Assembly: GCA_900473685.1 (NCBI GenBank)
Contig: UCNE01000019.1
Coordinates: forward strand, 94,197-158,196
From: Hyphomicrobiales bacterium
GTDB lineage: Bacteria > Pseudomonadota > Alphaproteobacteria > Rhizobiales > Rhizobiaceae
DNA: 64,000 nt
Reading direction: 5' to 3'
The notes beneath the pieces are model-generated. The model saw only the letters and a list, made by a program, of their open reading frames with translations, did no database searches and was not told where the DNA came from. Positions 9,341-17,961 of the stretch are shown here, piece by piece. Positions within the stretch are counted from its first letter, which is position 1, and each line of letters begins with the position of its first letter. Made by a program: the position numbers and the translations under genes.

Positions 9341-10837
9341 TCAAGCGGCCGTGTCGATGCAGAGATATTTGAGCTCGGTGAAGGCCTCGAGGCCGTGGCG
9401 GGAGCCTTCGCGGCCGATGCCGGATTGTTTCCAGCCGCCGAAGGGGACTGGGCCGCCGGTGATCTTCACCCGGTTGATCGCCACCATGCCGTATTCCAGA
9501 GCCCGGCCGAGCCGCATCTGGCGCGCTCCGTTTTCGGTGACGACATAGGCGACCAGGCCGTATTCTGTATCGTTGGCGCGGGCGACGACTTCGGCCTCGG
9601 TGTCGAAGGCGGTGACGGCGGCGACCGGCCCGAAGGTTTCCTCGTGCATGATCAGCGCGTCGGAGGGCACGTCTGTGAGAAGTGTCGGCGTGTAGAACAG
9701 TGGCCCGGCCTTGTGGCGCGCGCCGCCAGTCAGGAGGGTGGCGCCGCGCGCAAGCGCGTCGGAAACCTGTTCCTCGACCTTGGCGATTGCCCGCTCATGC
9801 ATCAACGGGCCGATCTCGACGCCGGGTTCCAGCCCCGTGCCGACCTTCAAGGCTTGGATACGGGCCTTGAACGCCGCGTTGAAGACTGATAGCGCGGGTC
9901 GCTCGACATAGATGCGGTTGGCGGCAAGGCAATCCTGGCCGGAGGTCGCGAACTTGGCATTGACGGCGATATCCACCGCCTTGTCGATATCGGCATCGGC
10001 AAAGACGATCAGCGGTGCGTGGCCGCCAAGTTCCATCACCAGCCGCTTCATGGTCGGCGCGCATTGTCCGGCGATCAGCTTGCCGATTTCCGTGGAGCCA
10101 GTGAAGCTCATCGCGCGCACCCGGGCATCGCTGCTCATGCGGCCGACGACGGTTGCGGCGTCGCCGGTGACGATGTTGAACACGCCGGCCGGAATGCCGG
10201 CCCGCTCGCCAAGCTCTGCCAGTGCCAGCGCGGACAAGGGGGTTTCGGAGGAAGGGTGGACGACGACGGTGCAGCCTACCGCCAGCGCGGCCGCCGCCTT
10301 GCGGGTAATCATCGCGCAGGGAAAATTCCACGGCGTGACGATGCCGACGACACCGAGAGCCTCACGGCGCACGATCATTTCCGCACCTGCCAGGTGGCTG
10401 GTGACGCTCTCTGCATTCAGCCGCTTGCCCTCCTCGGCATACCATTCGACGAAGGAGGCGGCGTAGTCGATTTCGCCTTCGGATTCCGTCAGCGGCTTTC
10501 CCTGTTCCAGCGTCATGATCAGCGCCAGGTCATCCTTGGCGGCGAGCATCAACTCGTACCAGCGGCGGAGAATTTTCGCGCGGTCCTGCGGCAGCAGCGC
10601 CCGCCACTTCGGGAACGAAGACGATGCTGCGTCGATAGCGCCGGTGGTCTCGTCCGCATCCAGCGCGGATATCCAGGCGAGCGGCGCGAAGGAGGCGGGA
10701 TCGCGCACCTCGATGGTGCGGTTCGCCCCATTGGCAATCCACCGGCCGCCAACATAGGCCAGCGATTTCAGGAGATGCTTGTCCTTCAGGCGCTCCAGCG
10801 CATCGTGACAGGTGGGGCGTGCGAATACGGCGTTCAT
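9341..10837 (-). CDS. doeC: Aldehyde dehydrogenase, probable aspartate-semialdehyde dehydrogenase of ectoine catabolism
   Basis: 498 residues of the NAD(P)-dependent aldehyde dehydrogenase superfamily, closest in look to succinate-semialdehyde dehydrogenases. Visible features are the TPWNFPCAMITRK cofactor region, FTGSTEIGKLI, the general-base glutamate in VMELGGHAPLIV, and the catalytic cysteine in ATSGQDCLAANRIY. Named doeC or ssd in ectoine gene clusters, where it oxidises L-aspartate semialdehyde to L-aspartate, which enters central metabolism. It lies between the AsnC regulator and the aminotransferase, all leftward, as in marine Roseobacter-type ectoine clusters. Oxidation of succinate semialdehyde remains possible. 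Confidence 0.82.
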   Translation of the reverse strand: MNAVFARPTCHDALERLKDKHLLKSLAYVGGRWIANGANRTIEVRDPASFAPLAWISALDADETTGAIDAASSSFPKWRALLPQDRAKILRRWYELMLAAKDDLALIMTLEQGKPLTESEGEIDYAASFVEWYAEEGKRLNAESVTSHLAGAEMIVRREALGVVGIVTPWNFPCAMITRKAAAALAVGCTVVVHPSSETPLSALALAELGERAGIPAGVFNIVTGDAATVVGRMSSDARVRAMSFTGSTEIGKLIAGQCAPTMKRLVMELGGHAPLIVFADADIDKAVDIAVNAKFATSGQDCLAANRIYVERPALSVFNAAFKARIQALKVGTGLEPGVEIGPLMHERAIAKVEEQVSDALARGATLLTGGARHKAGPLFYTPTLLTDVPSDALIMHEETFGPVAAVTAFDTEAEVVARANDTEYGLVAYVVTENGARQMRLGRALEYGMVAINRVKITGGPVPFGGWKQSGIGREGSRHGLEAFTELKYLCIDTAA

Positions 10838-10958
10838 CTCCGGCTCCTCATGTTTCAGGCTGCCGGAAGTCTGCCAGTTTTCACACGAGGAATGGTCTGT
10901 TCAGCCGGCCGATAAGAGAGGATTGGTCCAAAGAAGACGGCTAGCGCAGAGGAATCCT

Positions 10959-11453
10959 CTAGCTGTTCGGTGTTTCTGGCGTGGCCAAGAGCGCCGACAG
11001 CGGTAGTACTGTTTCCTCTTTCACCGTCTTGGTGACGATATAGGTGAAATAGCGGGCGATGCCGATTTCGCGGTCCAGCAGGCCGTCGACCAGACGCTGG
11101 TAGGCATCGATATCGGCAGCCATGATCTTCAGAATATAATCGACGCCACCGCCGACCGACCAGCAGGCGGTGATTTCGGGAATGGCGGTAGCGGCGCGCT
11201 CGAAGCGTTCGAAGTCGGCCTGGCGGTGATTTTCGAGGGTGACTTCCATCATGACGCTGGCGACGGGCGCCAAGCGGCGGACCGCAACGCGGGCATGATA
11301 GCCGGAGACGATGCCAGCCTTTTCCAGCTTGCGCAGGCGCATCCAGCATGGGGTCGGCGACAGGCCGACTTCCTCGGCCAGCGCCACCTTGGTGATACGG
11401 CCGTCACGCTGGACGGCTTCGAGAATGCGCAAATCGATCGCGTCAAGTTTCAT
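10959..11453 (-). CDS. AsnC/Lrp-family regulator of the ectoine locus
   Basis: 164 residues. The start at 11453 (MKLDAIDLRILEAVQ) is the normal Lrp-family beginning; the longer open frame upstream would run into the EnuR control region. The N-terminal helix-turn-helix (ITKVALAEEVGLSPTPCWMR) is followed by a RAM ligand-binding domain with the AxWSVGGGVDYILKI core. Ectoine catabolic clusters usually carry an asnC/doeX gene beside enuR, with an activating role reported in other species. It is divergent from the EnuR-type gene across a 105-base control region and leads toward doeC and doeD, which it may regulate. Confidence 0.82.
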   Translation of the reverse strand: MKLDAIDLRILEAVQRDGRITKVALAEEVGLSPTPCWMRLRKLEKAGIVSGYHARVAVRRLAPVASVMMEVTLENHRQADFERFERAATAIPEITACWSVGGGVDYILKIMAADIDAYQRLVDGLLDREIGIARYFTYIVTKTVKEETVLPLSALLATPETPNS

Positions 11454-11523
11454 GCGGAAAGGGTGTCCCAAATCGAAATCATGGCAAAGTCTATGAAAAA
11501 GCCCGGGCGAATGCAATTTTGCA

Positions 11524-11565
11524 TTGTCAATTGACCTGAATTTTATCATTGTCAAATCATGACAA
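11524..11565. promoter_or_regulatory. TTGTCA-type inverted repeats between asnC and enuR
   Basis: GTCAATTGAC (11526-11535) is a perfect palindrome. TTGTCA-AATCA-TGACAA (11549-11565) is a perfect inverted repeat that covers the enuR start codon at 11559. A repressor bound there would block enuR itself, which fits negative autoregulation reported for EnuR-type proteins. The same half-site recurs in front of ehuA. Confidence 0.55.
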
Positions 11566-12944
11566 ATTGGCGCCCCGATCCGCATCAGCTTCGCCGTCCG
11601 GCCTATCTCTCGCTCGCCGAGCAAATCGCCAGTGCCATTCACGATGGCAAGCTAACCAATGGTGCACGGCTGCCGACCCACCGAAAGCTGGCGGAAGACC
11701 TGAAGCTATCGATCCAGACAGTGAGCCGCGCCTATGACGAACTGATCCGCCGCGGCATGATCGCCGGCGAGATCGGCCGCGGCTCGTTCGTGCAGACCCA
11801 GCCCAAGGAGCCGGAGCCGCCCTATCTACCGGAGCGGCTGGGCGAGGTGATCGACCTATCGATCCTCAAACCCGTCTGCGAGCAGATCCATCTCGACAGA
11901 ATGCGCGAGGCCTTTGGGTGGCTTGCAGAAAACCTGCCGTCGAGCTCGGCCCTGTCTTTTCGCCCGAACATGGTTTTCCCGCGTCACCGCGCGGTTGCGA
12001 CCGAGTGGCTTGCGCTCTGTGGCCTCGACGTCTCTCCGCTCAACGTCAACCTGACCAACGGCGCGACCTCGGGTATGACCGTCGCCCTGATGAGCGTCGC
12101 TCCGCCGGGATCGACGGTTGCGACCGAGGCGATCAGCCATCATACGCTGGTGCCGCTGTCGACCTATCTCGGTATTCACCTGGAAGGCCTGGCAATCGAT
12201 GGGGACGGAATGATCCCGGAAAAGCTGGACGCGGCGTGCCGAAATGGGCCGATCCGTGCAGTGTTCCTGCAGCCTTCGGTGGTCAACCCGACGGCGACGC
12301 TGATGAGCGAGAGACGCCGGCGGGATCTGGCTGCCGTGGCCGCCAGGCACGATATCGCCATCATCGAGAACGACATTCTGGGACCGATGGTCGAAAACCG
12401 GCCGCCGCCGGTCCAGAGTTTTGCGCCGGAGCGAACGCTCTACGTCACCAGCTTCACGAAGATCACCGTGCCCGGCCTGCGTATCGGCTACCTCGTCGCG
12501 CCTGACCGCTATGTCGCTGCAGTTGCCAACCGGCATCTGGTATCCAACTGGATGGCGACGCCGGCGATTGCCGAGATTGCCACGCGCTGGGTCAGCAATG
12601 GCACGGCGATGGAACTGGTCAACTGGCAAAGGCGGGCACTTGCCCGGCGTCATGAGATCGCGGCGGAAGCGCTGGCCGGGCTGACCTACCATGCGCATCC
12701 GCAGAGCCTGCATGTCTGGCTGCCGCTGACCTCCCAGCATACGGAGGAGGGCTTCGTCGCGCAGGCGCGATTGCGCGGCGTGGCGATCGCGCCGGGTGCA
12801 TCCTTCCAGACTGCGGATCACGGTCGAGCTCCGGCCGTACGCATCTCGCTGGGGTCCACATCGGAGGCCGAATTGCGCACCGGCCTGGGTATCGTCACCG
12901 CGCTGGCGCAGGGAAATCCGGAAGCACTTCTGCTTGCGATTTGA
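11559..12944 (+). CDS. enuR: MocR/GntR-type regulator with aminotransferase domain, EnuR-like
   Basis: 461 residues. A winged helix of GntR type occupies the first 75 or so (LPTHRKLAEDLKLSIQTVSR), joined to a class I aminotransferase-like domain. The PLP lysine is Lys301 in YVTSFTKITVPGLRIGY. MocR proteins bind PLP but act as regulators. EnuR is the repressor of ectoine uptake and use genes and is known to sense the pathway intermediates acetyl-diaminobutyrate and diaminobutyrate through PLP. Its place directly before ehuABCD-eutABCDE and the TTGTCA repeats at both promoters support the name. The gene is read divergently from asnC. Confidence 0.87.
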   Translation: MTNWRPDPHQLRRPAYLSLAEQIASAIHDGKLTNGARLPTHRKLAEDLKLSIQTVSRAYDELIRRGMIAGEIGRGSFVQTQPKEPEPPYLPERLGEVIDLSILKPVCEQIHLDRMREAFGWLAENLPSSSALSFRPNMVFPRHRAVATEWLALCGLDVSPLNVNLTNGATSGMTVALMSVAPPGSTVATEAISHHTLVPLSTYLGIHLEGLAIDGDGMIPEKLDAACRNGPIRAVFLQPSVVNPTATLMSERRRRDLAAVAARHDIAIIENDILGPMVENRPPPVQSFAPERTLYVTSFTKITVPGLRIGYLVAPDRYVAAVANRHLVSNWMATPAIAEIATRWVSNGTAMELVNWQRRALARRHEIAAEALAGLTYHAHPQSLHVWLPLTSQHTEEGFVAQARLRGVAIAPGASFQTADHGRAPAVRISLGSTSEAELRTGLGIVTALAQGNPEALLLAI

Positions 12945-12977
12945 TGAATCCGCCTGTGATTTGAGCAATACCAGAAT

Positions 12978-13012
12978 AATTGTCATGATATTATTTTGAT
13001 AATTGACATGAT
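12978..13012. promoter_or_regulatory. Direct repeat in the ehuA promoter region, candidate EnuR site
   Basis: AATTGTCATGAT (12978-12989) is repeated as AATTGACATGAT (13001-13012), 23 bases start to start, about two turns of DNA. The half-site resembles the TTGTCA/TGACA arms at enuR. The second copy contains TTGACA (13003-13008), a perfect sigma70 -35 box, so a bound repressor could block the promoter. No convincing -10 box was seen. Confidence 0.5.
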
Positions 13013-13066
13013 TTAACAAGCTGGTCATCGTTAGGGCATCGCTCGTCTCAACAGGGAGAGACATGC

Positions 13067-13852
13067 ATGCCTTCGCCGATCATTCGCATCGACAACATCA
13101 TGAAGACCTACGGGCCGCTGACCGTGCTCGATGGTCTATCGATGAATGTCATGCCGGGCGAAAAACTGGCGCTGATCGGTCCGTCCGGCTCCGGCAAGAC
13201 GACCATCCTGCGCATCCTGATGACGCTCGAGAGGATCAACGGCGGTCATATCGAGGTCGACGGCGAGCAACTCTATCACATCCAGAAAGCGGGCAGCCTC
13301 GTTTCCGCGGATGAAAGGCACCTGCAGAAGATGCGCGAGAAGATCGGCATGGTCTTCCAGCACTTCAATCTCTTTCCGCACAAATGCGTGCTCGACAACA
13401 TCACGCTGGCACCGATGCTGACCAAGGGCGTGGCGAAGGCCGCAGCCGAAACGCGGGCGATGGAACTGCTCGACATGGTGGGCATGGCCGACAAGGCCAA
13501 AAGCATGCCGGCGCAATTGTCCGGTGGCCAGAAGCAGCGCGTCGCTATTGCCCGGGCGCTGGCGCTTTCGCCGAAGATCATGCTGTTCGACGAGGTCACC
13601 TCCGCACTCGACCCGGAACTGGTCGAGGAAGTGCTCAACGTCATGCGCAAGCTCGCCGCCGAAACCGACATGACCATGCTGCTGGTCACCCACGAGATGG
13701 GTTTTGCCCATGACTTCGCCGATCGTGTCCTGTTCTTCGACAAGGGACGCATCGTCGAGGAAGGCAAGCCGGACGACATATTCCGAAATCCCAGGCAGGA
13801 GCGCACGCAAAGCTTCCTGCGCAAGATAATCGCGGCGGGGCACCGCGTCTGA
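13067..13852 (+). CDS. ehuA: Ectoine/hydroxyectoine ABC transporter ATPase EhuA
   Basis: 261 residues of a polar amino-acid-type ABC ATPase. Walker A GPSGSGKTT, Q-loop [10 protein letters not shown], signature [15 protein letters not shown], Walker B IMLFDEVTSALD (valine in place of the usual proline after DE) and switch histidine LLVTHEMGFA are all present. It energises import of ectoine and 5-hydroxyectoine with EhuB, EhuC and EhuD encoded next. This gene order (ehuA-B-C-D, then eutA-E) is that of the Sinorhizobium meliloti system. The start at 13067 follows a GGGAGAG site; the ATG four bases earlier is out of frame. Confidence 0.88.
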   Translation: MPSPIIRIDNIMKTYGPLTVLDGLSMNVMPGEKLALIGPSGSGKTTILRILMTLERINGGHIEVDGEQLYHIQKAGSLVSADERHLQKMREKIGMVFQHFNLFPHKCVLDNITLAPMLTKGVAKAAAETRAMELLDMVGMADKAKSMPAQLSGGQKQRVAIARALALSPKIMLFDEVTSALDPELVEEVLNVMRKLAAETDMTMLLVTHEMGFAHDFADRVLFFDKGRIVEEGKPDDIFRNPRQERTQSFLRKIIAAGHRV

Positions 13853-13913
13853 TCGCTGCGGCGACCCGGCAATGCCTCCGATAAAAATGGGAAAATCCAG
13901 AGGAGTTGGAACG

Positions 13914-14768
13914 ATGACATTGAAACATTTCATGACGATGGCAGCCGGCGCCACGGCGCTGATGGCGGTACTTGCCGCAGCCCCCGCAAGCGCTGACGAC
14001 ACCAAGCTCGAAGAACTGAAGGCGCAGGGTTTTGCCCGCATCGCCATCGCCAACGAGCCACCGTTCACGGCCGTCGGCGCGGATGGTAAGGTTTCCGGCG
14101 CTGCTCCGGACGTTGCGCGCGAGGTCTTTAAGCGTCTCGGCGTCGCCGATGTCGTCGCTTCGATTTCGGAATATGGCGCGATGATCCCGGGCCTGCAGGC
14201 GGGCCGCCATGATGCCGTCACCGCCGGCCTATTCATGAAGCCGGAACGCTGCGCGGCCGTTGCCTACTCCGAGCCTGTCCTCTGCGATGCGGAGGCTATG
14301 CTGGTCAAGAAGGGCAATCCGAAGGGCTTCAAGAGCTATGCCGATGTTGCCAATGACCAGTCCGCCACGATCGGCGCGCCGGGCGGCGGCACCGAAGAAA
14401 AGCTGGCGCTCGAAGCCGGCGTGCCGCGTGACCGGGTCATCGTCGTACCGGATGGCCAGAGCGGCCTGAAGATGCTGCAGGACGGCCGCATCGATGCCTA
14501 TTCGCTGCCGGTTCTGTCGATCAGCGATCTCGTCAAAAAGGCCAATGACCCGAATCTCGAAGTCGTGGCTCCGGTTCAGGGTGCGCCGGTCTATTGCGAC
14601 GGCGCTGCCTTCAAGAAGGGCGACGAGGCTCTGCGCGATGCCTTCGACGTCGAGCTGGCCAAGCTGAAGGAATCGGGCGAACTCGCCAAGATCATTGAGC
14701 CCTACGGCTTCTCGGCTGCGGCGGCGATGTCCACGACCCGCGAAAAACTCTGCGCGGCCGCCAACTGA
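13914..14768 (+). CDS. ehuB: Ectoine/hydroxyectoine-binding protein EhuB
   Basis: 284 residues. The start at 13914 follows GAGG and gives a Sec signal peptide (MTLKHFMTMAAGATALM to ASAD). The mature protein is a family 3 (polar amino-acid) periplasmic binding protein with RIAIANEPPFTAV near the N-terminus, SEYGAMIPGLQAGRHDAVTAG, and CEAMLV-type hinge sequence. In the family EhuB captures ectoine and 5-hydroxyectoine with high affinity in the periplasm. The substrate is inferred from context. A hairpin follows the gene. Confidence 0.87.
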   Translation: MTLKHFMTMAAGATALMAVLAAAPASADDTKLEELKAQGFARIAIANEPPFTAVGADGKVSGAAPDVAREVFKRLGVADVVASISEYGAMIPGLQAGRHDAVTAGLFMKPERCAAVAYSEPVLCDAEAMLVKKGNPKGFKSYADVANDQSATIGAPGGGTEEKLALEAGVPRDRVIVVPDGQSGLKMLQDGRIDAYSLPVLSISDLVKKANDPNLEVVAPVQGAPVYCDGAAFKKGDEALRDAFDVELAKLKESGELAKIIEPYGFSAAAAMSTTREKLCAAAN

Positions 14769-14777
14769 CGGCCATCG

Positions 14778-14799
14778 GGAGAGGGGTTTTCTCCTCTCC
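14778..14799 (+). terminator. Hairpin between ehuB and ehuC, probable attenuator
   Basis: GGAGAGG (14778-14784) pairs with CCTCTCC (14793-14799). It lies 9 bases after the ehuB stop and before the membrane-protein genes. It probably protects the ehuB transcript or partly ends transcription, so that binding protein is made in excess of permease. Confidence 0.55.
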
Positions 14800-14857
14800 T
14801 CCTTCCATCTAGGGCCGGCAAGGCCCGGAGTGAAATGGCAATGACAGAGAAAGCACG

Positions 14858-15517
14858 ATGATCGACTGGTCCGGCTACATAGGGTTGATATTGCAGGGTG
14901 CGCTGGTGACCATCGAACTGACGGTCATGGGCTCGGCGCTGGCTTTGGTCATGGCTTTCGTTGCAGGTCTCGGGCGCCTTTCGCGCTTTACCGCGGTTCG
15001 CACGCTGGCCACGGTCTATATCGAGTTCTTTCGTGGCACCTCGATCTTCGTGCAGTTGTTTTGGGCCTATTTCGTCCTGCCCTTTGCCGGCATTACGCTG
15101 ACGCCGCTGCAGGCGGGCGTCCTGGCGCTGGGATTGAATGTCGGCGCCTATGGTGCGGAAGTCGTGCGCGGCGCCGTCCGCGCCATCGGCCGCGAGCAGC
15201 ACGAAGCCTGCGTCGCGCTTAATCTCGGACGGTATCACCGGATGCGCCATGTGATCCTGCCACAGGCGCTACCATTGATGCTGCCGACCTTCGGCAATAA
15301 CGCCATCGAACTTTTGAAAGGCACCGCCGTCGTGTCGCTGATCTCGCTGACCGACATGACCTTCCAGGCGCAGGTGGTGCGGGCGCAGACGGGAAGCACG
15401 CTGATCCCGTTCACGGCCATACTGGTTCTCTATTTCGCCATGGCCACGGCCATTTCCGCCGGCGTGGGCTGGCTGGAACGCCGCGCATCGCGCGGTCTTG
15501 ACGGGATGAGGGTCTGA
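14858..15517 (+). CDS. ehuC: Ectoine ABC transporter permease EhuC
   Basis: 219 residues, an integral inner-membrane protein of the HisM/HisQ polar amino-acid permease family with about five hydrophobic segments. The conserved EAA loop (EQHEACVALNLGRYHRMRHV) contacts the ATPase. The start at 14858 (MIDWSGYIGLILQG) gives a normal N-terminus. It is followed after 2 bases by ehuD, so the two half-channel subunits are translationally close. The ectoine substrate follows from the cluster. Confidence 0.85.
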   Translation: MIDWSGYIGLILQGALVTIELTVMGSALALVMAFVAGLGRLSRFTAVRTLATVYIEFFRGTSIFVQLFWAYFVLPFAGITLTPLQAGVLALGLNVGAYGAEVVRGAVRAIGREQHEACVALNLGRYHRMRHVILPQALPLMLPTFGNNAIELLKGTAVVSLISLTDMTFQAQVVRAQTGSTLIPFTAILVLYFAMATAISAGVGWLERRASRGLDGMRV

Positions 15518-15519
15518 TC

Positions 15520-16182
15520 ATGGAATGGGATTGGGCATTCGTCCGGGAGATCATGCCGACCCTTCTCGAAGGGCTGAAGATCACCATCCTTGCAACTATC
15601 CTCGGCGCCATCGTCGCCGCTGTTGTCGGCTTGTTCCTGGCGATCGCCCGCCGATCTCCGAACCCGCTGGTTTCGCGTCCTGTCGGTTTCATCGCCGATT
15701 TCATTCGCGGCACGCCGTTGCTGGTCCAGCTCTATTTCATCTTCTATGTGCTTCCCGATATTGGCATACGCCTGTCACCGCTGATTGCCGGCGTCATCGG
15801 GCTTGGTGTCCATTACGGCACCTATACGGCCGAGGTCTATCGCGCCGGCATCGACAACGTGCCGCGTGGCCAGTGGGAGGCAGCGCGGGCCACCAATCTC
15901 AGCATCCGGCAGGCCTGGATTCATGTGGTGCTGCCACAGGCCATTCCGCCGATGATCCCGGCGCTCGCCAATTACTTCATCGCCATGTTCAAGGAAACGC
16001 CGCTGCTGTCAGCCATCACCGTCCTCGAGCTGATGAACCAGGCCAAGAGCGTCGCCAACAGCAGCTATCGCTATATCGAGCCGATGACGCTGGTCGGCGT
16101 GTTCTTCCTGGTCATCAGCCTGATCTCGGTGGTTGCGCTGCGGTTCCTCGAAGAACGTTTTGCACGGGTGGATGAACGATGA
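15520..16182 (+). CDS. ehuD: Ectoine ABC transporter permease EhuD
   Basis: 220 residues, the second HisMQ-type permease. It has several membrane segments and the FIRGTPLLVQLYF motif with the EAA loop (GQWEAARATNLSIRQAWIHV). It pairs with EhuC to form the channel. The stop overlaps the eutA start (ATGA), which couples transport to the first catabolic gene. Confidence 0.85.
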   Translation: MEWDWAFVREIMPTLLEGLKITILATILGAIVAAVVGLFLAIARRSPNPLVSRPVGFIADFIRGTPLLVQLYFIFYVLPDIGIRLSPLIAGVIGLGVHYGTYTAEVYRAGIDNVPRGQWEAARATNLSIRQAWIHVVLPQAIPPMIPALANYFIAMFKETPLLSAITVLELMNQAKSVANSSYRYIEPMTLVGVFFLVISLISVVALRFLEERFARVDER

Positions 16183-16955
16183 GCAATATCAGCATTGGCA
16201 CCACGAGCCGTGCGCCAAAACTCGACGATCGACCAGTCGCAAAGCGGGTCGGCCTGATCATCCTGGCGACGGATCACACGACCGAGGTTGATTTCCAGCG
16301 CATGGTGGCAAGCGAGCGAACCGGCGTCTATGTCACACGCATTCCCTATGCCAATCCGGTGACGCCGGAAAACCTGATGAAGATGCAGCCGTCGCTGACG
16401 GCGGCGGCCGAACTGATCCTGCCGGACGAACCGCTCGATGTGGTCATGTATTCCTGCACCTCGGCTTCCGTCGTCATTGGCGATGCGCGTATCGAGGCGG
16501 CGGTGCAGGCGGCAAAGCCGGGCGTTCCTGTCGTTACGCCGACGGCCGCGGCCGCCCGGGGACTGAAGGCGCTGGGCGCCAAACGGATTTCCGTCCTGAC
16601 ACCCTATACCGTCGAAACCAGCCGGCCGATGGCGGAGTATTTCGAAGGCCTCGACTTCGAGATCGACAGCTTCACGTGCCTCGGCCTCAGCGACGACCGC
16701 GAGATGGCGCGCATTTCCCATGACGAGATCCGCGCCTTTGCCGAGGAGGCTATGGCGCCGGGTTCCGACGCGCTGTTCATTTCCTGCACAGCTGTCCGCG
16801 CGGCGGAGGTTGTCCCACGGGTCGAAAAGGCGCTCGGCAAGCCTGTGGTGAGCAGCAATCTCGCGACGGCCTGGGCGTGTCTCCGGATCTGTGGCGATAC
16901 CGCCTTGCGGCCGGAGCTTGGCCTGCTGATGACCAAGCCCTATCCGGAAGGCTGA
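16179..16955 (+). CDS. eutA: Asp/Glu racemase-like EutA of hydroxyectoine use
   Basis: 258 residues of the Asp/Glu/hydantoin racemase and arylmalonate decarboxylase-like superfamily. The two expected catalytic cysteines are seen in VVMYSCTSASVVIGD and ALFISCTAVRAAE. In ectoine clusters EutA acts with EutB and EutC to convert 5-hydroxyectoine into ectoine, so that it can enter the common hydrolytic route; the exact step of EutA is not firmly known. The gene overlaps ehuD by 4 bases and eutB starts 4 bases after its stop. Confidence 0.83.
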   Translation: MSNISIGTTSRAPKLDDRPVAKRVGLIILATDHTTEVDFQRMVASERTGVYVTRIPYANPVTPENLMKMQPSLTAAAELILPDEPLDVVMYSCTSASVVIGDARIEAAVQAAKPGVPVVTPTAAAARGLKALGAKRISVLTPYTVETSRPMAEYFEGLDFEIDSFTCLGLSDDREMARISHDEIRAFAEEAMAPGSDALFISCTAVRAAEVVPRVEKALGKPVVSSNLATAWACLRICGDTALRPELGLLMTKPYPEG

Positions 16956-16959
16956 TGGC

Positions 16960-17961
16960 ATGAACGCGCAGTCCTTCGTTTCACTTGATGATATCCGTGC
17001 GGCAGCTACGCGCGTTGCCGGACGCGTCCTGCGCACGCCGATGGCACGATCGGCGGCACTGGGAGAGGTCGCCGGGGTTCCAGTCTATCTCAAGCTTGAA
17101 CACCATCAGACGACCGGCAGCTTCAAGCTGCGCGGTGCAACTAATGCGGTTCTGTCGCTGACACCTGAAGAACGTGCCCGTGGCGTGGTTGCGGCCTCTA
17201 CCGGCAATCATGGCCGGGCGCTTGCCCATGCGGCAAAGGAGCAAGGCGCTGTCGCGACCATCTGCATGTCGCAGCTCGTGTCCGACAACAAGGTCTCGGA
17301 AATTCGCCGGCTGGGTGCCGAGGTCCGTATCGTCGGACATTCGCAGGACGAGGCCCAACAGGAGGTCGAGCGGCTAGTAGCGGAAAAAGGCATGGCCATG
17401 GTGCCGCCCTTCGACCACGCCGATGTCATTGCCGGGCAGGGGACGCTTGGGCTCGAGATCATGGAACAGTTGCCGGAGACAGCAGCGGTGCTCGTGCCGC
17501 TGTCCGGCGGAGGCCTTGCGGCCGGCGTCGCTGCAGCCGTCAAGGGAATGAACCCGAAGACGAGGGTGATCGGGCTCACCATGAGGCGCGGGGCTGCGAT
17601 GAAGGCAAGCATTGATGCCGGGCATCCGGTTCAGATCGAAGAAATGCCGAGCCTTGCGGATTCGCTTGGCGGCGGCATCGGGCTCGATAATGCCCTGACC
17701 TTCGCCATGTGTAGCGATCTGCTGGATGACGTGATCCTGCTGTCCGAGGAAGAGATCGCCGTCGGCATGCGGCATGCCTATGCGGCCGAGCGCGAGATTA
17801 TCGAGGGCGCGGGCGCTGTCGGTATTGCGGCGCTGCTCGCCGGGCGCATTTCGCCGTCCGGGTCCGTGGTTGTGATCCTCTCAGGCCGAAATGTTGACAT
17901 GAGCCTGCATCGCCGGGTGATCAACGGTGCATCGTCCGCGGAACTGGAGGATGCGGGATGA
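16960..17961 (+). CDS. eutB: Threonine dehydratase-like PLP enzyme EutB
   Basis: 333 residues, fold type II PLP enzyme of the threonine/serine dehydratase family. The PLP lysine is in TTGSFKLRGATNAVLS, the loop VAASTGNHGRALAHAA binds substrate, and the phosphate loop is VPLSGGGLAAGVAA. It lacks the C-terminal ACT regulatory domain of biosynthetic enzymes. In ectoine loci EutB works with EutC on the hydroxyectoine side, probably by removing the hydroxyl by a dehydratase reaction. Ends overlapping eutC by 4 bases. Confidence 0.84.
   Translation: MNAQSFVSLDDIRAAATRVAGRVLRTPMARSAALGEVAGVPVYLKLEHHQTTGSFKLRGATNAVLSLTPEERARGVVAASTGNHGRALAHAAKEQGAVATICMSQLVSDNKVSEIRRLGAEVRIVGHSQDEAQQEVERLVAEKGMAMVPPFDHADVIAGQGTLGLEIMEQLPETAAVLVPLSGGGLAAGVAAAVKGMNPKTRVIGLTMRRGAAMKASIDAGHPVQIEEMPSLADSLGGGIGLDNALTFAMCSDLLDDVILLSEEEIAVGMRHAYAAEREIIEGAGAVGIAALLAGRISPSGSVVVILSGRNVDMSLHRRVINGASSAELEDAG

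Noticed and set aside
11559..12944. Identification of this MocR-family protein as the rhizopine regulator MocR
   Set aside because: MocR family name is shared, but its neighbours and operator repeats tie it to the ectoine genes over 40 kb from the moc cluster, which has its own LacI regulators.
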